Shown: one piece after another, positions 59,371 through 64,000 of the stretch
How the letters are laid out: each line of letters begins with the position of its first letter
Numbering within the stretch: the stretch's first letter is position 1
From: Nitrospirillum iridis
GTDB lineage: Bacteria > Pseudomonadota > Alphaproteobacteria > Azospirillales > Azospirillaceae
Reading direction: 5' to 3'
Assembly: GCF_014205765.1 (NCBI RefSeq)
Contig: NZ_JACIIZ010000012.1
Span: forward strand, 62,001 to 126,000
DNA: 64,000 bases
Position numbers and translations under genes: made by a program
The notes under the pieces: generated by a model
What the model was told of the DNA's origin: nothing
The model's input: the letters and a program-made list of their open reading frames with translations, nothing else
Database searches by the model: none

Positions 59371-59985
59371 TCAGCGAACCGCCCTCCGGCGCGGACGGGC
59401 GACCTTGGCCACGGCGGGCTCGGTGGCCGGTCCACCCACGGCCGACGCGGCGGCCGGAACTGTCGTCCGGGTGGCGGCCCGGCCCAGCATGCCCTGCGCC
59501 TTGGCCAGCGAGCCGGGCACGAATTCCAGGCCGAGGAAGCGGTCCAGTTCCACCGGGCCCGGCAGCTTGAGGCCCAGCACCGGCTGGCGGGTGAAGCCGA
59601 AGCGGTTGTAGTAGGGCGCGTCACCGACCAGCAGCACGCTCTCGTACCCCAGGGCCTTGGCCCGGGCCAGGCTGGCGCGGATCAGCTGGCCCCCCAGGCC
59701 GGCGGACCGGTAATCCTCGGCCACGGCGATCGGGCCCAGCATCAGGGTCATGGTACCGTCGGCGGCCATCACCGGCCAGTAGCGGATGGAGGCCACCAGC
59801 CGCGGCTGGGCGGCGGAATAGCCCGGCGCCTCATCATCCAGGGCCACCATGCACAGGTCGGCCACGGGGGCGATGCCCCGGCGCAGGCGGTAAACGGTCT
59901 TGGCTTTGCGCTTCGGTCCGAAGGCGGTATCGAGCAGGCGTTCGATGGCGCCGGCGTGCGCCGGCAGCTCAGTCGTCAGGATCAT
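59371..59985 (-). CDS. GNAT N-acetyltransferase (YhbS-like)
   Basis: 204 aa. The acetyl-CoA binding loop is in the LGPIAVAEDYRSAGLGGQLIR region (RxxGxG/A). SVLLVGDAPYYNRFGF is also typical of YhbS-like enzymes. The last 45 residues form an Ala/Pro/Arg-rich basic tail. Substrate unknown. The ATG at 59985 lies 16 nt after a foldable leader. A sigma-70-like promoter (TTGCGC, 17 nt, CATATA on the minus strand) is near 60193-60221, which would give a 5' UTR of about 200 nt. Confidence 0.87.
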   Translation of the reverse strand: MILTTELPAHAGAIERLLDTAFGPKRKAKTVYRLRRGIAPVADLCMVALDDEAPGYSAAQPRLVASIRYWPVMAADGTMTLMLGPIAVAEDYRSAGLGGQLIRASLARAKALGYESVLLVGDAPYYNRFGFTRQPVLGLKLPGPVELDRFLGLEFVPGSLAKAQGMLGRAATRTTVPAAASAVGGPATEPAVAKVARPRRRAVR

Positions 59986-60488
59986 ACGATTGGGGTGTCC
60001 CGGTTCTCTAAATCATTGGCACCTGAGGCGCCTAGAGACCGGAACCGAGGGGCGTCGCCGTTGAGAGGGCGCCGCGTCAGCATCCGGCCGTGATACGACC
60101 CTGTCGCCCGCATGGCAGGCGACCGGAGGATCGTCGTCGAAGGAGGAGGCTGGCGTACATGAAACGTGCCGTCGGCAGTTGCACCTGAGGGCCTATATGA
60201 GGCCAAGCCCCCCCGGGCGCAAGCGTGTTTTTACGGTGCCGACCATCGTCCGGCTGGGATCGGCATCCCACCCCCGGCAACGCTGGGCAGCCATCCGCCT
60301 GTGATATGCTGGATGAACCTTTGGTGACTCCGCCCATGGCGCCGGGCGGGGGCGCCGAGCGGGGCCATGGGCCTGGAGATTGGTCGCGAACAGGCCTAAG
60401 AAAGACGGAAACAGGATATCGGTATCGCCCCCTCGCCAGGCATAGGGAGAGTCCAGGCAGGGAAGGGGCGGCCCGGGAAAGACAGCCG
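59986..60488. other. Divergent intergenic region between GNAT and apaG
   Basis: 503 nt without a supported gene. It holds the minus-strand promoter-like hexamers near 60193-60221 and a folded leader at 60001-60041 (reported separately). The plus-strand part carries GC-rich inverted repeats (CATGGCGCC and GGCGCC...CCATG around 60338-60370), possibly an RNA leader of apaG. No known riboswitch could be recognised. Confidence 0.5.
60001..60041 (-). promoter_or_regulatory. Structured leader just upstream of the GNAT gene
   Basis: On the minus strand CGGTCTCTA pairs with TTAGAGAACCG (one bulge) around an inner hairpin GGCGCC-TCA-GGTGCC and an asymmetric AATGAT loop. It ends 16 nt before the ATG. 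Folding by eye only; the role is unknown. Confidence 0.45.
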
Positions 60489-60881
60489 ATGTACAGTGAA
60501 ACCACCCATGCCATCCGGGTCAGCGTGCGCCCGCAGTTCCTGGAGGACCAGTCGTCCCCCAATGAGGCCCATTATGTCTGGGCCTACACCGTGCGAATCG
60601 AGAATACCGGCGGCGAGACGGTGCAATTGCGCAGCCGCCACTGGCACATCACCGACGCGCGCGGCCAGGTGCAAGAGGTGCGGGGCGCCGGCGTGGTGGG
60701 CGAGCAGCCGGTGCTGCCCCCCGGCCAGTCCTTCGAATACACCAGCGGCACGCCGCTCAGCACGCCGTCCGGCATCATGGTCGGCAGCTACCAGATGGAA
60801 CGCGCCGACGGCAGCCGCTTCGACGTGCGCATCCCCGCCTTCTCCCTGGACAGCCCCCATGAACGCGGGGTGCTGAACTGA
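60489..60881 (+). CDS. apaG: ApaG domain protein
   Basis: 130 aa, an immunoglobulin-like fold. Features are [31 protein letters not shown], in parts (residues 9-39), [40 protein letters not shown] and MVGSYQM. In Salmonella the homologue CorD is linked to cobalt resistance and magnesium efflux; the biochemical function remains unknown. The ATG at 60489 gives the standard N-terminus MYSETT. Confidence 0.95.
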   Translation: MYSETTHAIRVSVRPQFLEDQSSPNEAHYVWAYTVRIENTGGETVQLRSRHWHITDARGQVQEVRGAGVVGEQPVLPPGQSFEYTSGTPLSTPSGIMVGSYQMERADGSRFDVRIPAFSLDSPHERGVLN

Positions 60882-61066
60882 CGGCGGCCCCCATCCGTAG
60901 AAGGTTCGATGGGCGGTGTCACCGATGTTCGCCCGTCACAGTCAACGCCGCCCCATCGCGTTAAGAACGCACGAACCCCAAGGCCCTTGACCGGGCCCGC
61001 CGCCACCACCCGGGAAGCCGACCTTCCCGGCCACCGGCGGCCCCAGCATCCGAGGAAGAATAGACC

Positions 61067-61735
61067 GTGACCCAAGCCGACAAGACCCCCGCCGAGACCA
61101 TCGTGGTCGGTCCGGTCCACGGGCGCCGCACCGTGTCGCCCCAAGGCCGCCCCAGCCGCGCGGAAGCGGAGGAGGCGGTACGCACCCTGTTGCGCTGGGC
61201 CGGCGACGACCCCAGCCGCGAGGGCCTGCTGGGCACGCCCGACCGCGTGGTGCGCAGCTATGAGGAGTTCTTCGCCGGCTACGCCTCGGACCCCATGGAG
61301 TTGCTGGCCCGCACCTTCGAGGAAACCGACGGCTACGACGAGATGGTCGTGCTGCGCGACATCCGCTTCGAAAGCTATTGCGAGCACCACATGGTGCCCA
61401 TCATCGGTGTGGCCCACGTCGCCTACCTGCCGCGCTCCCGCGTGGTCGGCATCTCCAAGCTGGCGCGGGTGGTGGAGGTTTACGCCAAGCGTCTGCAGAT
61501 CCAGGAGAAGATGACCTCGCAGATCGCCAACACCATTGACGAGGTGCTGCAGCCCCTGGGCGTGGCGGTGGTGATCGAGGCGGCGCACCAGTGCATGACC
61601 ACCCGCGGCGTGCACAAGCCGGGCGTCTCGATGGTGACCAGCCGCATGCTGGGCGCCTTCCGCAACGACGCCAGCACCCGCCGCGAGTTCCTGGCCATGA
61701 TCGGCAATTCCAGTCCCGCCGGCGCCATGTTCTGA
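61067..61735 (+). CDS. folE: GTP cyclohydrolase I
   Basis: 222 aa; converts GTP to dihydroneopterin triphosphate, the first step of folate synthesis. Motifs include [20 protein letters not shown], then [20 protein letters not shown] (zinc Cys and His), [22 protein letters not shown] and [13 protein letters not shown] (second zinc Cys and substrate residues). The GTG start at 61067 is used; the longer N-terminal stretch is normal for proteobacterial enzymes. A strong terminator follows. Confidence 0.97.
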   Translation: MTQADKTPAETIVVGPVHGRRTVSPQGRPSRAEAEEAVRTLLRWAGDDPSREGLLGTPDRVVRSYEEFFAGYASDPMELLARTFEETDGYDEMVVLRDIRFESYCEHHMVPIIGVAHVAYLPRSRVVGISKLARVVEVYAKRLQIQEKMTSQIANTIDEVLQPLGVAVVIEAAHQCMTTRGVHKPGVSMVTSRMLGAFRNDASTRREFLAMIGNSSPAGAMF

Positions 61736-61752
61736 GCGGCCTGAAGCCAATG

Positions 61753-61794
61753 AAAAAGGCCGGTGGCGCCACATCCGCGCCACCGGCCTTTTTC
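61753..61794 (+). terminator. Intrinsic terminator of folE
   Basis: AAAAAGGCCGGTGGCGC pairs with GCGCCACCGGCCTTTTT across CACATCC. It also has an A-run on the 5' side, so it could act on the minus strand for the gene at 61896. Confidence 0.92.
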
Positions 61795-61895
61795 TTTTCA
61801 CGCCCAATCCCGCGCCCCGTGCCCAGGACCCAATTTTTATCCTGAGCCGCGTGGACGGCCCCAGGCCCGGATGGGCCTGCCGGCGCTTGGGAAAT

Positions 61896-62486
61896 TCACA
61901 AGACCATGGCGACGAACAGATTGTCCCGAATGCCCTTGGCCAGCTGCGCGTCCATGTCGCGCGCCATGTCGCGCACCAGCTGCGCCCAGGTCTTTTCCCG
62001 CTGGTTCAGGGTCACGTCCTCGGACACCGATTGGCTGGAGGTGATGATGACCGACGTGCTGCCGGCGTAGCCCTTGGCCGGCATGTCCACCTGGATTTCC
62101 ACCTCCACCCGACCATCATAACGCTGCGACTGGTCGGTGGTGAACCAACCCTTGACGCCGGTGGTGCGCGGCAGGTTCACCTCGACGATGCTGGCGTTCT
62201 TGATGACGACCCGGGCCTTGCCGCTGGAGCCCGCCGCCTTCAGCCGGTCCTGCACCCACAGGCGCACCACCTCCGCCGGGGTCAGCTGCAGCTGGTGTTC
62301 GATGTTGGGCGGCTTCATGGGCGAGACGTAGTCGTTCACCACCTCGATCTCCGCCACGTTCAGGGTGATGGGTGTCTCATCGGCGAAGCCGAAGCCGCCC
62401 GACTGGGCCCAGGCGGCCCGCCCACACACACCAACCGGCGCCACCACCAGAAGACCGAGAACAAGGGCCAAGAACAAACGGCGCAT
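61896..62486 (-). CDS. Secreted protein of unknown function (Rhodospirillales-type)
   Basis: 196 aa. A signal peptide is clear (MRRLFLALVLGLLVVAPVGV, cut near AWA-QSG). The mature part reads TLNVAEIEVVNDYVSPMKPPNIEHQLQLTPAEVV, in parts, then RVVIKNASIVEVNLPRTTG and LNQREKTWAQLVRDMARDMDAQL, with a beta-rich first half and a helical C-terminus. Similar secreted proteins occur in related alphaproteobacteria, to my recollection, without a known role. The overall layout recalls ABC-transport auxiliary (LptE/DUF330-like) proteins, but a lipobox is lacking. Confidence 0.75.
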   Translation of the reverse strand: MRRLFLALVLGLLVVAPVGVCGRAAWAQSGGFGFADETPITLNVAEIEVVNDYVSPMKPPNIEHQLQLTPAEVVRLWVQDRLKAAGSSGKARVVIKNASIVEVNLPRTTGVKGWFTTDQSQRYDGRVEVEIQVDMPAKGYAGSTSVIITSSQSVSEDVTLNQREKTWAQLVRDMARDMDAQLAKGIRDNLFVAMVL

Positions 62487-63026
62487 GGATCACCTCAAGA
62501 CACGGCAAGAAGCCGGATTGGCAGATGGCATTGCTTGTGTCATGCCCCCGGCGACTGTTCAAGCGCGACGCCGGTAATATCCCTCCACCAACGGCGGGGC
62601 CGGCGACCACCGCCGCGACTCGGTGCCGCCGACGGAGGGCTTAGCCCCAAGGATTCCGGAGGATGGCCCGCCCGCCTGGGCGGGAATGGCGGTCCACAAG
62701 CCTGTCAAGGCCGAATCACGCCGCGTCGTGATCCTTCGCGATACGGAAATATCGCCATCCGCAGCCACCCTCACCCATTAATATCTTTTACTTTCAATGG
62801 GTTGAATTTATAGCTCATTTTTTGGGCAAACAGGGCAGAGCCACGGGACTCCTGGCCCCGGCACCGCCCGTTCACAGACTTATCCACAGTTTCTGGGGAC
62901 AGCTGGCCAGCACCGTTTCCCCTGGCCGAAAGGTATGTGGGACCCTGCCATGATGGTCATCACAGGATGGAACGGTTCCCCCACGAGGGCGCCGGGCAAT
63001 CGCGTCGATCCTGTGCCGGCGCTTGT
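62487..63026. other. Intergenic stretch upstream of the hsp20 promoter
   Basis: About 540 nt with no supported gene. It contains an AT-rich segment (62775-62825), unusual for this DNA, followed by a perfect DnaA-box 9-mer at 62880-62888. Open frames here are GC-driven and match nothing. No terminator or riboswitch was recognised. Confidence 0.55.
62880..62888 (+). promoter_or_regulatory. Perfect DnaA-box 9-mer
   Basis: TTATCCACA, the consensus DnaA box, about 60 nt past an AT-rich segment. Only one clear copy is visible and no dnaA, parAB or gidA genes are near, so it is more likely a titration or regulatory site than an origin. Confidence 0.45.
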
Positions 63027-63056
63027 CTTGAACCGTGGGAGGAGGTACCCATGTAT
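63027..63056 (+). promoter_or_regulatory. Candidate RpoH (sigma-32) promoter of hsp20
   Basis: CTTGAA, then 15 nt, then CCCATGTAT, matching the alphaproteobacterial heat-shock promoter consensus (CTTG, 13-17 nt spacer, CYTAT-like -10). It is about 120 nt upstream of the hsp20 start. Confidence 0.65.
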
Positions 63057-63059
63057 CTC

Positions 63060-63174
63060 ACAGGCGGTGCCGTTCCGGGCCGCCGAGTAGCGGGCCGATG
63101 GCCCCGTCCCCGGATGGGATGGACGCCATAGGCCGCCCCCGCACACTCGCTCGTTGGAGGAGGTTGCCGACATC
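63060..63174 (+). promoter_or_regulatory. ROSE-like RNA thermometer in the hsp20 leader
   Basis: The last 35 nt of the leader contain ACTCGCTCGTTGGAGGAGG (63145-63163). This keeps the ROSE feature U(U/C)GCU immediately before the Shine-Dalgarno GGAGG, so CUC can pair with GAG and the flanking G faces G, as in known ROSE hairpins. A GC-rich leader of about 85 nt with further stems precedes it. Folding was judged by eye. Confidence 0.7.
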
Positions 63175-63648
63175 ATGAACACCCGAGTCTCGTTCCTGAA
63201 CAGCCCGTTCCTGTTGGGTTTCGACCAGTTCGAGCGCACGTTGGACCGGATATCCAAATCCGCCGCCGAGGGCTACCCCCCTTACAACATCGAACAGGTC
63301 GGCGAAGACGGCCTTCGCATCTCCCTGGCCGTGGCCGGCTTCACCTTCGATGACCTGCAAGTGCAGACCGAAGACAACCAGCTGATCATCCGCGGCCGCC
63401 AGCATGACGACAAGTCGCGCATCTATCTGCACCGTGGCATCGCCGCCCGGCAGTTCCAGCGCAGCTTCGTCCTGGCCGACGGCATAGAGGTGTTGGGCGC
63501 CAGCCTGGACAACGGACTGCTGCACATCGATCTGCGCCGGCCCATTCCCGAGCCCAAGGTGCGGACCATCAAGATCAGCGGCGTGGGCGACGGGACGGCC
63601 GAGCCGCAGACCATCGACGTTTCGCCCGATAAGAACGCCGCCCCATAA
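63175..63648 (+). CDS. Hsp20/alpha-crystallin small heat-shock protein
   Basis: 157 aa, class A (IbpA-like). The alpha-crystallin domain runs from PPYNIEQVGEDGLRISLAVAGF (about residue 35) through GIAARQFQRSFVLADGIEVLGASLDNGLLHIDL, in parts, to RPIPEPKVRTIKI. The C-terminal IxI motif appears as IKI. It holds unfolded proteins in heat stress. The ATG at 63175 has GGAGGAGG about 10 nt upstream, in the thermometer hairpin. DUF1150 follows, the usual alphaproteobacterial pairing. Confidence 0.95.
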   Translation: MNTRVSFLNSPFLLGFDQFERTLDRISKSAAEGYPPYNIEQVGEDGLRISLAVAGFTFDDLQVQTEDNQLIIRGRQHDDKSRIYLHRGIAARQFQRSFVLADGIEVLGASLDNGLLHIDLRRPIPEPKVRTIKISGVGDGTAEPQTIDVSPDKNAAP

Positions 63649-63747
63649 AAGACCTGGTGGGTCCGCGTTCGGGCCATTTTCCGCGTTCACCCTGGCAGGG
63701 CTCCCGAAGCCTGTCTTCCTTCACGTTGCGAAAAGCGAGTGATCATC

Positions 63748-63996
63748 ATGACCGACAGCCTTGATACCGATGTCACCGAAGCGCTGAGCGCCGACGCCCT
63801 GCGCCACCTCTCCTCCCAGGATTTCGCCGCCTTCGGCGTCAACGTGCTGGCTTATGTGAAGCCGGTGGTGACCCAGGGCATCCTGGGCTACGCCATCCAC
63901 GCCGCCGATGGCACGCCGCTGGCCGTGGCCGCCTCGCCGGAAGTGGCCCTGGCCTCCGTCCGCCAGCACGACATGGAACCTCAGCGGGTGCATTGA
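63748..63996 (+). CDS. DUF1150 family protein
   Basis: 82 aa. The sequence LRHLSSQDFAAFGVNVLAYVKPVV, then GYAIHAADGTPLAVA and ASVRQHDMEPQRVH, matches DUF1150, a small alphaproteobacterial family encoded next to hsp20. Function unknown; the pairing suggests a role in the heat-shock response. ATG at 63748 or a GTG three codons earlier. It ends 4 nt before the right edge of the window, and its stop codon is complete. Confidence 0.92.
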   Translation: MTDSLDTDVTEALSADALRHLSSQDFAAFGVNVLAYVKPVVTQGILGYAIHAADGTPLAVAASPEVALASVRQHDMEPQRVH

Positions 63997-64000
63997 ACCC

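Noticed and set aside
60241-60488. Known riboswitch (SAM or SAH type) before apaG
   Set aside because: GC-rich inverted repeats exist but none of the conserved aptamer blocks could be found by eye.
62775-62888. Chromosomal origin
   Set aside because: Only one clear DnaA box and none of the usual origin neighbours (dnaA, gidA, parAB).

Overview
The window reads as chromosomal DNA of a high-GC alphaproteobacterium, most likely a Rhodospirillales member (Azospirillaceae-like). The support is gene content: the F1-ATPase zeta inhibitor (DUF1476), a FYDLN-acid protein (TIGR02300), a Tim44-type protein beside FxsA, Hsp20 with DUF1150, the order ihfB-rpsA-cmk-aroA, and PurS-dependent purine synthesis. 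Genes are dense on both strands, often in small divergent or convergent pairs, and many are separated by clear intrinsic terminators. No phage, transposase, integrase or CRISPR array was seen.

Layout. 1-9.4 kb: the left-edge thiamin gene thiO with a TPP riboswitch, an orphan motA, a DJ-1/PfpI protein, heme A synthase, a prolyl-oligopeptidase-type peptidase, a HAD phosphatase and a PQQ-type sugar dehydrogenase. 9.5-18.8 kb: YccF, a patatin-like lipase, tRNA-Leu, a CinA-type protein, map, radC, then an alpha/beta hydrolase and dipZ divergent from an OhrR-like regulator with inverted repeats between them. 18.8-25.7 kb: a tetA/tetR unit with two near-canonical tet operators, purS-purC, an NRDE protein, ATPase zeta, purB and a Fur-family regulator. 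25.8-38.6 kb: the overlapping genes mltA-smr-xre, Tim44-type and fxsA genes, mutS, a low-molecular-weight phosphatase, an ABC/FtsX system with a histidine-rich loop plus a periplasmic partner, a DTW protein and a B3 metallo-beta-lactamase. 38.6-45.2 kb: lapA, ihfB, rpsA, cmk, an aroA homologue with a dismantled active site, the TIGR02300 gene and two identical tRNA-Ala(GGC) genes. 45.2-55.2 kb: a PIN toxin-antitoxin pair, an M14 peptidase, msrA, hslO, argF-argD, an array of small hairpins before a bactofilin gene, an XRE regulator and two tandem paralogues of unknown function. 55.3-64 kb: a nucleoside hydrolase, a HAD-IB hydrolase, a SAM hydrolase, BI-1, tRNA-Gly, a GNAT enzyme, apaG, folE, and an hsp20-DUF1150 pair preceded by a candidate RpoH promoter and a ROSE-like RNA thermometer.

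How the genes work together. Most of the window is housekeeping: purine, arginine and folate synthesis, translation, and mismatch repair. Stress and envelope functions are interspersed (MsrA, Hsp33, Hsp20, DipZ, MltA, Tim44-type protein). Two intrinsic resistance determinants are present (TetA/TetR and a B3 beta-lactamase). The most unusual observation is the gene at the conserved aroA position: it is intact and full length but has lost nearly every catalytic residue of EPSP synthase, so it looks like a retained pseudoenzyme. Other points of note are a DJ-1/PfpI protein whose nucleophilic cysteine is asparagine, the hairpin array before bactofilin, and the histidine-rich ABC/FtsX/DUF3299-like cluster that may handle metal.
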